From positions 3,100,001 to 3,164,000 of the forward strand of contig VSJF01000001.1 in the NCBI GenBank assembly GCA_009739215.1: 64,000 nucleotides of DNA, written 5' to 3'. A program made the position numbers and the translations under genes. This DNA comes from Floccularia luteovirens (taxonomy: Eukaryota > Basidiomycota > Agaricomycetes > Agaricales > Squamanitaceae). Positions 23,592-36,962 of this stretch are shown here, piece after piece. The notes under the pieces are model-generated. The model had not been told where the DNA came from. It saw only the letters and a list, made by a program, of their open reading frames with translations, and did not search any database. Within the stretch, counting starts at the first letter, position 1. The number at the start of each line of letters is the position of its first letter.

Positions 23592-24587
23592 TTAATCGGA
23601 GGTGAAGTGATCAAATACCCATGTGGTGGTGAAGTTTCGGTCCGTAGGTCCGCAGTAGGTCGACCAGGAGACCAAAGGAATACCGTCTCTGCCGGCATAA
23701 GTGAGTGTTACCTCCTCAAACAAGGCTGCAGATGTCATTGACGCGGTGTCTTCCTGATGTTGTAAAGAGATTGATTGCCAGAATGCTTGATTGAGGTTGG
23801 AGCTCGATGACGTATCCGAAGAATCTCGCGAGCGGTTTGCTGAACCCAATATGGCAGGTTCCACTCCAGGACTCGTGAGAGATTGCACAAGAGGCGAAGG
23901 TCTTGGGGAGAATAGTCCTGGAAAAGCTGGACTTCTACCAGGCGTCGCATTTCTACGCCTGCGTCCATCATCCAAAGATTGAGTGCGAGTGGGAATAGAA
24001 GAAGTTTTATCAGCGTACTTGGAATGTACACGACTCTCCGACCCAGAAACTTCGCCCCCTCCGGAAGAAGACATCGGAGCAGATGGATAAGGGGACCGTG
24101 GATAATTTGTTAAGGCTAAACCTAAAGGCTTAGGTTTGCGCGATGGGAGCTTGAGAGCCGATGCCTTGTCTTTCCAAACCAAACGACATCGGGGTTGCTG
24201 TTTTGGAGAGTCGGCCTCCTCAAATTCGCTCGTTTCCATAGCAGTTTCTAGCTTTGGAGAACAGACTTTGGGTCGGCTTTGGATTCTGAACTGTCCTATG
24301 GACGGTGAGTAAATCCTATCACCCCAAGATGGCATTTCGAGGGGGTTTGGGGATACAGGCATGGGTGTACGATCATAAGTGTTCGGTGAATGAGTCGGAT
24401 ACATTGATACCAGTGTAGGGGAGGGAGCGAAATGGACATGAGGAGAGCGTCCTGAAATTACAGAGCTGTCAAAGAAAGGGAAAGGTATGGGGGACAGAGG
24501 AAGTGGTGGTGGTCGTTTGAGAATTGATCTGGAATTCTTGACAGCTGATAAACCAGAACCAATTATTATTGATAACTGGCGCGCCAT
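23592..24587 (-). CDS. Proline/serine-rich protein with SILK and HVHF motifs (paralogue 2)
   Basis: Single-exon protein of 331 aa starting MARQLSIIIGSGLSAV. A canonical SILK motif (SRSILKRPPPLP) lies about residues 20-24. The shared block follows: SPHVHFAPSP, then THSPNTYDRTPMPVSPN and the turn MPSWGDRIYSP, matching paralogue 1 position for position. The rest is disordered and Pro/Ser/Arg-rich (RRRRNATPGRSPAFPG), ending SLQHQEDTASM then TYAGRDGIPLVSW. In known PP1 regulators a SILK motif lies N-terminal to an RVxF motif; here HVHF stands where RVxF would be, but the usual Lys/Arg before Val is His. Function is inferred weakly, and paralogy is certain from the shared block. The open frame continues 22 codons upstream of the start used. 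Confidence 0.72.
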   Translation of the reverse strand: MARQLSIIIGSGLSAVKNSRSILKRPPPLPLSPIPFPFFDSSVISGRSPHVHFAPSPTLVSMYPTHSPNTYDRTPMPVSPNPLEMPSWGDRIYSPSIGQFRIQSRPKVCSPKLETAMETSEFEEADSPKQQPRCRLVWKDKASALKLPSRKPKPLGLALTNYPRSPYPSAPMSSSGGGEVSGSESRVHSKYADKTSSIPTRTQSLDDGRRRRNATPGRSPAFPGLFSPRPSPLVQSLTSPGVEPAILGSANRSRDSSDTSSSSNLNQAFWQSISLQHQEDTASMTSAALFEEVTLTYAGRDGIPLVSWSTYCGPTDRNFTTTWVFDHFTSD

Positions 24588-25253
24588 GATAATAATTGGA
24601 CTTCTAAAAGCTAAAAAAGATTTATGGAAGTAATAGATTGACCAGCAACGCAAACTTGAAATTAGAGTAAATTGAAAAAGTGGGAAATGGGTTTGAGCAA
24701 GTTTAAACGCACCAATAGTCCTTTATAAAACATAGTCAGAATCGTCGCTATGGCATAATTAATACTAGTTTGAGGCGAAAGGTTGAAAAAGTCGCCATAG
24801 CATTATTTCGGAAGGAGGAGTATCGTACTGGCCGCGGGCGTATATCACAGGACGTATGTTCATTGATAAATTTAGCAGTTGTGTGATCACGTAGCAACAC
24901 ACATTACCATGGAGTGTACAATAAGTATTGATCATCAGGATGAATGATGGATACATTGGTGGTAGTCACCACACAGCCTTACGTGAAACCTTCAAAGTCT
25001 AAGAGTGTATCGAAACTTATAGTCGCCGGATACTTGATAGCCTTATGGCCCACATTAGATGAGATTAGCTGCGTCTGATGAAGTCCCGCTCCGATTCGTT
25101 GTCTCAGTAAAAGATGCTGGTATGGTTTTAGTAAAAGAAGTGTCATGATGTTTATCGTGGGAAATCATTACAGCGTATTCTGCACAGGCAAAGTCACCAA
25201 TGAAATTATAACGGCCACTTGGCCTTAGGTTTCTGTAGCCATAACCCCCCATC

Positions 25254-28200
25254 ATGGCACCAGTGACTCTTCCACCTCCAACTAATGTTTTTGACAATGA
25301 CTTAGATGATGAGGGCTGGCAAGATATGCCTATCGTACGAGAAGACGAGTTTGCGTCTGGATTAGACGAAGAAGACCAGAAGAAATACCACTACGTTCCA
25401 TCGGCCAAGGGCAAAAGTGCTGCTAACGCTACGGGAAATCATATTGATGTGGATGACTATGGCAATGAATGGCGGTCTAAGCTGGATCAGAATGAGAAGG
25501 AATACACGAGACTCCGAGTGAACGAGGAGGAGGATGCTGATGAAGTACACTTGCGCACCAGATATCTCTTTGACGAGGACAAAGCTATGACTCCGATCAG
25601 TCAGATGCAGGCTACTAAAAATCTCCTCACAGAGGCTCAGCGGATTGCCTACGTCGGTCTATGCTCGCTCACGGGCCGGGAGATGGCCTATCGACTCAGG
25701 GTTGTCCATCGCAAGGAGCTAAAGGCTGCACTAGCGGATATGGAGTTATGGGTATTGAAGATTATGGGTCGGTTATATTATCATATGGAGCTTGAAACTC
25801 GAGGTAAACATTCCTTTCATCAGACAAATCCAGTTTTACTTGCAGTGTACTAAGTCACTCCGAACAGAGCAGAAAATGATCGAGAGTCTGGCTGAACATG
25901 GAGTTCGTGCCGAGGATTTGGTACCAGCTCTCATGACCACTCACACTGTCGCAAATCCTGAATATGACCCAGAAGAAGCGCGCAGACAGGCTGAAGACAA
26001 GCTAAATAGACAATCCGAACAATCTGATTCAGACGATGAATCTATTTCTGATCAAACTCTTGTAGACGAAAGACCTCCTTCTCCACCCAGCAAAACTCCA
26101 GAACCTCACCCTACATCACCCAAAGGTCCAGTAATACATTCAGTAGACGTTTCCACTCTACCCGCTACAACGTCAAACCCAGCAAAAACAACCGCAAAGG
26201 TGCTCACAGACACTTCAACCTCGGCTATACCTGGTGTCAGCACTTCTCTATCCTCAGCTGACAAAAATGTTACCCTAGATATTCGATGGACTGTTCTTTG
26301 CGATCTATTTTTAATTCTCATTGCTGACAGTGTGTACGATGCACGATCTCGTGTTCTTTTAGAAAACGTAGCACTGAAGCTTGGTCTTGGATGGATTGAT
26401 GTGGTGAAATTCGAGAGTCGTATTACCGAAGCACTTGAAATTCAAGAGGATATAGAAAGCCTAGAACAACAAGCAATCGTGGAAAAGGCACAGAAGGCAG
26501 AGAAAAGGAGACGATATGTGATGCTCGGCCTTGCGACGCTTGGTTGGTTATTGGTTACTGTCTCGTTTCATGCATTACCTATCGTTCTTTGTAGGTGGTG
26601 GCCTTGTTATAGGTCTATCAGCGGGATTATTAGCTCCGGTTATTGGAGCTGGTTTAGCTGGTGCGTTTACAACAATCGGTGTCACTGGGACAGGAGCGTT
26701 TCTTGGTGGGACAGCTGGCGCTGCAGTCATCACTACGGGAGGTGTTTTAACTGGATCTGGAATCGCTGCACGTGGAATGGCAAATCGTACACAACAGGTC
26801 CGGACTTTTGACATCCTTCCTCTTCACAATAACAAACGCGTGAGCTGCATCTTGACCGTACCTGGGTTTGTTGCGTTTTTGGGTATATCTACGCCGCAGA
26901 TTTTAAACGTTTCATTCTTATAGGTTCATGAACGGGATAAACGATGATGTGCGACTACCTTTTAGCGTGCTAGACCCCATCGTAGGGGATGTGTTTAGTG
27001 TGTTATGGGAACCAGAGATGATCAGAGAGACCGGTAGCGCTCTTAAAATTCTTACCGGCGAGGTTCTCTCACAGATCAGCATTACTGTACTCCAAGCTAC
27101 AGTAATGACAACTTTGATGAGTGCATTACAATGGCCCATTAGTGCGTGTAACTTCTGGCTAGGCATCGCGAGTAATAACTTTATTTCATTCTAGTCTTGA
27201 CAAAACTTGGTTATTTGATCGATAACCCATGGAGTAATGCCTTGGATCGCGCCAAAAGGGCGGGTCGTGTCCTTGCAGATGTCCTCATTCAAAGACATCT
27301 AGGCGTTCGTCCAATCACGCTTATAGGGTTCTCTTTGGGTGCCCGAGTTATATTCTATGCTCTTCTTGAACTAGCGAAACAGAAGCAATTTGGCGTCGTT
27401 CAAGATGTCTTTTTACTGGGTGCTACTCTTACAGCATCTCAATCAACTTGGTGCGAAACACGTTCAGTTGTGTCTGGTCGTTTTGTCAACGCTTTTGCTC
27501 GCAATGATTGGGTGTTGAATTATCTCTTTCGGGCAACGAGTGGTGGTGTTGGAACTGTAGCTGGTCTACGTCCCGTGCAGAACGTTCCTGGGTTGGAAAA
27601 TGTAGATGTCACAGACAAGATTGCTGGACACATGAGTTATCGTACCTTCATGCCTCTTATTTTGGATCAACTTGGTTTCCCAGTGTTTGCTGATTATTTC
27701 GATGAACCTGAGGTATCCAGATTTAGTCGATTTATGTTCCTTATGTCTTACATTGGTTGTTGTAGGAACCAGACTTCACTGAAGCAAGAATTGTAGTTCG
27801 AGAAGAGGACGAGAAGAAGAAGAAAAGTTGGTTTTCGAGGAAAAAATCCAAGCCCTCTCCGTCTCAGAGCATTTCGAAATCTTCTACTGTTGGACAACCT
27901 CCGATTGACGATGACTTACCTCCTCGCATGGAATCGCCAGGTCCCACATCACCAACGAACTTCGATGTACCTTCGAAGAAAAGTTTAAGTGAAGATTCTA
28001 ATTCACAGGCGTCCTCTGGTTCTGGTACTTCAACACCAGTTGATAACCAAGGATCACAACTCCCTATCCACGCTGGATTTGACATCAACGCGATGAAAGA
28101 AATATTGGGTAGTGGGGATATCAAACCTCACGAGTACAACATTCGGAATGAAAATGTCACCACACTTCCTGTTCTACCTGCAACACCATCGGGCGAAAGG

Positions 28201-28824
28201 TCTCATTCTACACCTCCAAGTATGACTTTGAATACCGCGAGTTCTTCGCGGCATGATTTTGCTGATCATGGCCATGATGACAACAAGGTCGTAGGCGGTA
28301 CACTGTCTACGTCATTCTCGCGATCTCTGTCCCTCGATAGCGTTCGATCATCAGATAGTAAGCTTTCTGATGAGTTTACATCACTGTCACCACCAACAAT
28401 ATATGGCAAACCTCAATCGGCTAGCTCATCTATCCAAGATACCTCATTTACAAATACACCCCGCCCATCCCATTTACAGCTTTCATCGTTCCAAGACGAT
28501 GAACCGCCGCATTGGCAGGTTCCTATAACCCAAAGCACATCATTTACACCCTCACCACTCTATAACAACGCTAATGCCTCATCTACCTTCACATCTTCAT
28601 ATACAACAGCTACACAACCTCCTCCATTCCAGAATCCATTTGCGGCTACGTCATATACACCTCCAGTAGATGCAGGACTTTCCTTTGGGACTGCGGATGG
28701 GTCGATTACGATGTCATTCGCACCTGCTACGCCCAGCACTAACTCTGATGCGTGGAAGGTGCCTGACAGTGTTGGGATGGGGAATAAGGTGGTACAAGGC
28801 TTTAATGCGAACCCTTGGTCATGA
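25254..28824 (+). CDS. DUF726/TMCO4-like membrane-associated alpha/beta hydrolase
   Basis: Homologue of human TMCO4 and yeast YFL034W. The N-terminal exon (25254-25803) starts MAPVTLPPPTNVFDNDLDDE, then a helical region with TEAQRIAYVGLCSLTGREM. A Ser/Pro-rich linker and a coiled coil (EIQEDIESLEQQAIVEKAQK) precede a glycine-rich hydrophobic segment (SAGLLAPVIGAGLAGAFTTI) like the family's predicted membrane hairpin. The hydrolase core follows: FDILPLHNNKRVSCILTVPG, DPWSN-type PWSNALDRAKRAGR, and the nucleophile elbow GFSLGARV with Ser between two Gly-containing turns. Later blocks are LLGATLTASQSTWCETRSVV and NAFARNDWVLNYLFR. The C-terminal exon (about 300 aa) is disordered and Ser/Thr/Pro-rich, longer than usual. 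All introns traced keep frame. Family function is poorly known; lipase-like activity and vesicle-traffic roles have been proposed. Confidence 0.9.
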
Positions 28825-29505
28825 CCTTTTGGGGGTATCATAGTTTATAAGGGGACTCTTTGCATTTTTTTTTGGAATTTTCCTCACGTTGCATTTCTTC
28901 TCATGAATTTTTTTTTTTGAAGAGAGATATACATACTTTGTAATACCTGTATATATATAATGTTGCTTTCGCGTATATGCATCACTCGTGTGGAATGTTG
29001 GCGTCGATAATATTTTCAAGCGCGGTACCATATGAATCGCGTTGCAGTATGAACTTAGACTAGGTTTTCATCAGGCTCCTAAAACCAGCACCCTCGTTCG
29101 CTCGATGGAGGCTCATCCTATGGTGCTAGTTCTAGCTCGCCCGAGGAAGCAGTGCAGCACTGTTTGGACTTGGGTATTTTAAATTTTGGCATAACATTTA
29201 TCGCCTTTTTAAGACTGAGTTAGTGTAGGTGACCTTATTAAAGCAAGGTGATAAATGATGTATCTAGTTGTCTACTAAGTGCTTGGGGTCTGCAACTCAG
29301 ATAAACTCGGGAAAAGTAGACCACATAGGGGATGATCGATGATTTTACATAAGGGACGTAAGGACGTGCTTTGTGACTTATGCACAGCTGCCGAACCCAC
29401 TACTTTCCTGAAAGATGTTGGTTTGCCTCTTGCAATTGATTTCGTATTATTAAAGTATTTGTAAAGCTCCTCACACAGCCTCTGCTAAGGCAATACTGGT
29501 CGGGG
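28825..29505. other. Intergenic between the TMCO4-like gene and hydrophobin
   Basis: 3' flank with T-runs near 28866 and 28907, then the first of two degenerate direct repeats (see 29018-29048), then hydrophobin upstream DNA. No coding frame seen. Confidence 0.4.
29018..29048 (+). repeat. Degenerate direct repeat, copy 1 (left of hydrophobin)
   Basis: This 31-bp core matches 30556-30586 at 27 of 31 positions in the same orientation. It begins AAGCGCG and ends GAATCGCGTTGCAGT. All four differences are transitions (G/A or C/T). Weaker similarity reaches about 60 bp further left, from the stretch containing TTTGCTTTCG-like sequence near 28963. Confidence 0.6.
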
Positions 29506-29511
29506 TATAAA
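29506..29511 (+). promoter_or_regulatory. TATA box of the hydrophobin gene
   Basis: TATAAA in GGGGTATAAAGG, 133 bp upstream of the hydrophobin ATG, followed by a pyrimidine-rich leader (TCCTCTTCACTTCGTCTTC). Confidence 0.6.
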
Positions 29512-29643
29512 GGATGTGTAGTTAGTATAATCATCCTATATTCAAATCCTCTTCACTTCGTCTTCAATTAGGAGGGCGTTCTGTTTTTCTTCAGTTCGAA
29601 ACCTACACAACATTTTTGAATTTCTCATTCAATTCGATCACAA

Positions 29644-30202
29644 ATGTTCAAGTTCTCCCATTCTACCTCCATTATTTTTGCTATGCTCTTCTTCGCTCTC
29701 CCTTTGCTTGGGGCTGCCACTGCTGTCGAACGTCGTAATGGTACCGACCCCGTCAATTTTTGCTCCGCCGGAATACAGTGCTGTGACAGTCTTCAACCTG
29801 TTCGTAGATTGCAATGTTTATATGAAACGTATGGCATAAAGTTTCTGACCTTGTAAACAGTCAACCAGCAGCGAGGTCCTCGCTGGAATCGGTCCTGTTT
29901 GGACTGCCTTCCTCAGTTTTATGGGTCAAATTCAAGATGACCGCCAGGCTGGCTGTAAGTATAACTGTACCTCTTGATTAACCTATAATATAATATACTA
30001 CCCCTAGTGAACTGTGTCATTGCCAAACCCTCGATGGTCGGCGTTACTGCAAATACCTGGTACGTGATTCATGATTATACAGATTTAGGGGACGTAAAAT
30101 CTGAATGTATACACTAATAGCGCTGGAACCTCCGCCTGCTGCACTGGCGGTGTTTATAACAATCTTGTCAGCTTATCTTGCGTTCCCGTCAACCTTGGTT
30201 AG
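29644..30202 (+). CDS. Class I hydrophobin
   Basis: Small secreted amphipathic protein that self-assembles at air-water interfaces and coats aerial hyphae and spores. The signal peptide (MFKFSHSTSIIFAMLFFALP) ends near LLGAATA. Four exons were traced. Exon 1 ends after DSLQP; exon 2 is STSSEVLAGIGPVWTAFLSF and on to DDRQAG; exon 3 begins LNCVIAKPSMVGVTANT; exon 4 gives CAGTSACCTGGVYNNL and ends SCVPVNLG. The eight cysteines fit the class I pattern: C-x5-CC-x38-C-x14-C-x5-CC-x12-C with six residues after the last Cys. No residue is missing, so the gene looks functional. A TATA box lies 133 bp upstream, and degenerate direct repeats flank the gene on both sides. Confidence 0.95.
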
Positions 30203-30773
30203 ATATCAAAGGAAGGCTGGGATATGACTTGCAGGAATCTCTATATTCTTGCTGATATAATTCAGTGTTCATGTATTTATATAATGATGGATATGTTGGT
30301 TGGAGAGTCAGTTGGTAGGCTGATTGAGATATAACTGATGTTCCACTTCAAATCAGAAGCCCGCTCGATTGCGTGTTCAAAAGCCATTAGATCAATGAGT
30401 AACTGGGGGCACTATGCATTCAGTATGGAATTCATGTTTTCGCACCCATCCGGGTCATCAATATCAATGTGCGATATATAAGTAGTGTTTGCTTTCGAGT
30501 ACATTCACCACTCAAGTGGATTTTTGGCAAATTTTCTACTTTATACTGTATCGTTAAGCGCGATACTATATGAATCACGTTGTAGTTTTTAATCTCAATG
30601 TTAGTGACGAAATGGATAAATCATTGGGGTACCGTGGTCCCCTCATACCATAGCCTTGATGTCCAACTCCAAGTAGATCCATCAGATCGTCAAACAGCTG
30701 CTCTCCACTGAGGTGTCAAAAGTTGTTTATGTACATAGTACAGGTTTTTGTTTTTGTTTTTGTTTTGTTTCTG
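30203..30773. other. Intergenic between hydrophobin and SRP14 (convergent)
   Basis: About 570 bp of 3' flank from both genes, including the second degenerate direct repeat and a (TTTTTG)n run near 30748. Confidence 0.4.
30556..30586 (+). repeat. Degenerate direct repeat, copy 2 (right of hydrophobin)
   Basis: Same orientation as 29018-29048, with 27 of 31 bases identical. At each difference this copy has A or T where copy 1 has G or C, the direction expected of C-to-T decay. Looser similarity extends left to about 30485. Confidence 0.6.
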
Positions 30774-31460
30774 TCAAGAATGCTCCAAAATAGCTGCTGC
30801 CTTCCGACGCGCCTCCTCCTTCTCATTAAAATTTTTCTGGGATTCCTGTTGCTTTACAGCGGCCTTAACTAAGCGTTGTCTCTTCCTCCTACCATTGCCC
30901 CTTTTGGGGCCAGAAACGATGATAGGTTCCGTCATTTTCTTTTTACGCCGTGCAGCCTGTTCAGAACGTGTTTTTTCACGTTTTTTATCGCGTTTTCGCA
31001 AGGTTGTGGTGAAAGAGGCTTTGAGGAGTTGGCCGTATGCTGCATGGAATTTGTCCAGGTCTCCTGGCTCAACCTAAAGATTTTAATACTTTGAGCTATG
31101 GACAAACTGATTATGATGGTAGCAACGCACCCTGGTTGAGAACTCTATCTTATCACCATTAGTTGCACGAAGGAGGCATGGATATTCACGAGTATCAAGC
31201 GACCCGCCTTCTTGTTTCATCGTGCTGTCTTGACCATCATGAGTCACTAAGCAAGAGGTCAGGCCGCTGATCTCTTTCTCTGTATAATTTTTTTTGCATA
31301 CAACGTTTATGAGTCAACCAAATCGAGCCCCGGTCCTTCGCCGAGTTGAACAATGTAGTTAGTCTTTCCAAGAACTATAATCATACAAGATGTAAGCACA
31401 ACACATTTAAGCAGGCGCAGTGAGTGATGCACTGACAGAATTGTTATCGACGAGCTGCAT
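30774..31460 (-). CDS. SRP14: Signal recognition particle 14 kDa subunit (SRP14)
   Basis: Alu-domain subunit of SRP that pauses translation during co-translational targeting to the ER. Exon 1 is eight codons (MQLVDNNS). Exon 2 gives FLERLTTLFNSAKDRGSIWL, exon 3 LTHDGQDSTMKQEGGSLDTR then YPCLLRATNGDKIEFSTR, and exon 4 VEPGDLDKFHAAYGQLLKAS, then TTTLRKRDKKREKTRSEQAA. These match the SRP14 fold and its basic C-terminal region that binds Alu RNA. A longer basic tail (GPKRGNGRRKRQRLVKAAVK) follows, as in many fungi and plants. Introns have consensus ends, and exon 2 ends near HK with donor GTTGTATG. It is convergent with hydrophobin and divergent from the siroheme gene, with starts about 210 bp apart. 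Confidence 0.9.
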
Positions 31461-31673
31461 TTGAGGAATTGCAGGTGCGCCGAAGCACGCGGTATTGTGT
31501 TATAGTATTGTCACGTGTAGAACTGGAGCAGAGTGATTTTTATTCAGTTTTGCTCATCATCACGACATGGCCAGCCAGCAGTTTATATGTTTCTTCGCTT
31601 CTTTATCTGATTGTATATATACTTACTCGATTCCATAAAGCATGTTTCATAGCTTCGTTTTCAAGGCTCACAA

Positions 31674-33621
31674 ATGTTATTATCTGATCCATCTGTCGTA
31701 GGCTTTCCGTCACCAACAAGGGGGGCATCTCTTGTGCTCTCGTTCAAACTACATCATCACACAACTCTAATCCTAGGATCCAGTGTACTTGCCGCTACAC
31801 GCGCATTCGCTGCCCTGGAAGCAGATTCTGAAGTTATCGTCCTTGCTAAAGGTGGTGCAGAATTGGCTTGTCAAGAGATACAATGGAGAGCTGCTCAATC
31901 CCAGATAAAGCTTATTGACTGGGACACTTTACCTGGGTCATCGTCGCCAGCAAGCATCAAAAACAATGTCGAAACTTTGGACTCTTTCCTCAGAAACTCC
32001 TCAGACATCTCTCTAGCTTGTGTCACAGAAACGGTTATTGGCGGCCAACGTCATAATTACAGCTATGGAGAACAGATATATAGAGTTTTTAGGAAACACA
32101 AAATCCCAGTCAATATCACAGGATATGCCAGACTTCTGTGATTTTTCCTTCACTTCGACACACCGTTTTGAGGACCCCGAAACAGGCACACGTACGCCTT
32201 TGCAAATTGGTGTCACCACCAACGGTCACGGCTGCCGTTTGGCAGGACGCCTGCGGAGGGAAATAGTAGCCAAGTTACCCAAGGATGTCGGTGTTGCAGT
32301 GCAGAAGGTAGGAAAGATGAGGGCGCAAGTTAAGGCTAGCGCGGAAGCTCTGAAGGAACACGAAGAAGGGATAGCTGATGAAGATATTGCTGTAGATGAA
32401 CTTGGTGAAGAAAATGCTGTTGCGACACCTAATCGGCCCGTACCATCACGAAACCACACGGAGACCGAGGTTGAAAATACGAGACGCCGGATGAAATGGG
32501 TCGCCCAAGTCAGCGAGTACTGGCCTATTTCGAAGTTATCAAGAATGTCCGAGGAAGAGATGGAGGAAGTGCTAGCGGGAGAGAATATCAATCCCGCAAA
32601 AACAGCCTCACAGGAAACCATCAGCTCAGAAAAGTCATTACACAATCTGACAGTAGCGCGACCCGGCAGAATATTGCTGGTGGGCTCTGGCCCAGGCAAT
32701 CCGGCTCTTCTTACCCTCGCCACACATACCGCATTAACCAAACTGGCCGACCTCGTTTTGGCAGATAAATTGGTGCCAGATGCAGTGTTGGCCATCATAC
32801 CAAAAAATGTGAAAGTTAGGATTGCCAAAAAATTCCCTGGAAATGCGGAAGGTGCTCAAATGGAGATGATGGAAGCTGCAGTAGAGGCTGCTAATCGCGG
32901 GTTGACAGTTGTCAGAGTAAGGACCAATTTCCTCCCTATTACCTCCTGTGATCCTAAATTCATCTCTGAATTGATTTCTACGGCAGCTGAAGCAAGGTGA
33001 CCCAGTGGTATATGGTCGAGCTGGGGAAGAAGTACTCTACTTCCGATTACATGGATACGAATCACTTGTCATACCAGGAGTCAGCTCCGCACTAGCAGCA
33101 CCGATCTTCGCTGGCATTCCCGTCACGCAACGCGGGGTCGCAGAATCCCTCATTATCTGCACTGGGGTGGGTAGGAAGGGTAAAGACGTGCAGCTACCTG
33201 GATATGAGCGCAGCCGCACACTCGTTATCCTTATGGGTGTGGCTCGCCTAGAACAAGTCGTCTCAACTTTGCTGATGACTGATGCACAACACGATATTTC
33301 GTCAACGTCAAAGAGAGATGGTGCCGCGTACCCTTCTCACCTTCCGATCGCCATCATTGAACGGGCATCGATGCCTGACCAACGCGTTCGTAGCTTCTAC
33401 GCTCCGTGATGTTGTCAGGGCACTGGCGAATAGTGGGGAGCAGCGTCCCCCGGGTATGATAGTAATTGGGATGGGCGGTCCTGGCGCTGTGGGGAAAAGG
33501 GGATGTGGACGTTCTGGATGAGAAAACAGATAACGGGGATGAGCAAAGAGTAATGAGGTGGTTGGGTGGAGAAGGATGGAGAGTAAGAGAGGGTTTGGAT
33601 GGAGGTTGGGAATGGGTTTGA
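31674..33621 (+). CDS. MET1: Siroheme synthase (fused dehydrogenase + uroporphyrinogen-III C-methyltransferase), frame broken in three places
   Basis: Makes siroheme for sulfite reductase in methionine synthesis. The N-terminal domain looks like a Met8/CysG NAD-dependent precorrin-2 dehydrogenase (FPSPTRGASLVLSF, LILGSSVLAATRAFAALEAD). The C-terminal domain is a SUMT methyltransferase: GRILLVGSGPGNPALLTL, then LKQGDPVVYGRAGEE across a 70-nt intron (32917-32986), then PGVSSALAAPIFAGIPVTQR. Three single-base insertions break the frame: a G at 32121/32122, a T at 33395/33396, and one base near 33468-33471. Removing one base at each restores homology through a C-terminus rich in Trp and ending at 33621. 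The splice sites are intact. Either these are sequencing errors or the copy is a young pseudogene. As printed, no full protein can be made. Confidence 0.85.
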
Positions 33622-34557
33622 TCTCGGTGATATTAAGCTGCAGGTAGCTCTGAATAATTGTGGGACGTATTTCTAATGATAAATTTCGGGGCCAGGGCCA
33701 AAAGTCGATGGTTGAGCAGTGCTAGTGAGCACTAAGTCCTGTTATCCAACTTTAGTCATTCTTGCAATTTAAATTGTACCACTCTTTGGAACTTGGTCAT
33801 GAATCTCATAGGAGAATATGGATATGGTCATTAGTCATGGGTCCAGCGCACAAACAAAGGGTAAGGAACATGTACAAAAGAACACAAACTACAACAATTA
33901 TGTATGCTACTCTTTATTCATGAAAGGATTAAAGTATAGTTGAAAGGAGCTTCCTAAGATTGCTTATGTAGTTCGAGCTGGCGCATAATTGAATGATATA
34001 GGACTAGAGAAAACATCGCCTCTTGTGGCTCACGCATGCCAGTATGAAACTCCCATAGAGATAATACGATAATGTTGTGCAGCACACGAGATAGGCTAGA
34101 GCTCGTATATGCTGAAAAACTATGGCATTGAGGGAATAGTTATGTACTGCTGGAAAACGTTGTATGATTCATGCGGGGTCAGCACTGCTGTACATTTAGA
34201 GATAACATAAGTGTCTGTTTTTCAGGGACACTGTACTTACTGGGATGGGCGTAACGTTGAGGCGAATGCAATGGCATTAATGCAGAACAAAGCAAGTCAC
34301 GAGATTTCCAAGTCACGGCAAGAGCAAGTAATCTTTTGATCACCGAATTATCATAGTTTGCATGATTTTCCGTAAAACTATCCTCCGTCCACTTCCCACT
34401 ATCTTCCCTATCTTCCCTAGGTCTTGCCTGTACACACTCCAGCTCGCTACTCCGGTTACATTCCAACATATCCTAACTCGGTTTACACGAAAACAAACAG
34501 CTTCAACAAAATTTGTATCTACTTGGACCACTGATTCCTAGCCGCAAGCATACCACC
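33622..34557. other. Intergenic between MET1 and histidyl-tRNA synthetase
   Basis: About 930 bp. A 96-codon minus-strand frame (34179-34469) has no family signature. The last 200 bp is pyrimidine-rich and probably the promoter and leader of the downstream gene. Confidence 0.4.
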
Positions 34558-36711
<2,154 letters not shown>

Positions 36712-36962
36712 TTGATAAGATAAGATAAGATGTGACGTCCGGAGTTGATCGGCGGTCTCGGCGGTTGGCATTGTGCTGACGTCACGATGGTTGAGATGTA
36801 CGTAGCTAGCCACCTTCAACTTTAGCGCTTTTCTTTCCCACTCGCATATTAGTCCCTTCTTTCAAACCCTTTACCACACACAATCCACATTGTCAGTAAC
36901 GTTTCAGAAACAATAACGAATCAAACGAATACAACGCATCATCATCTCAACGACATACTATC

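Noticed and set aside
34179..34469. 96-codon minus-strand frame
   Set aside because: Lies in the promoter region of the histidyl-tRNA synthetase gene; no motif.
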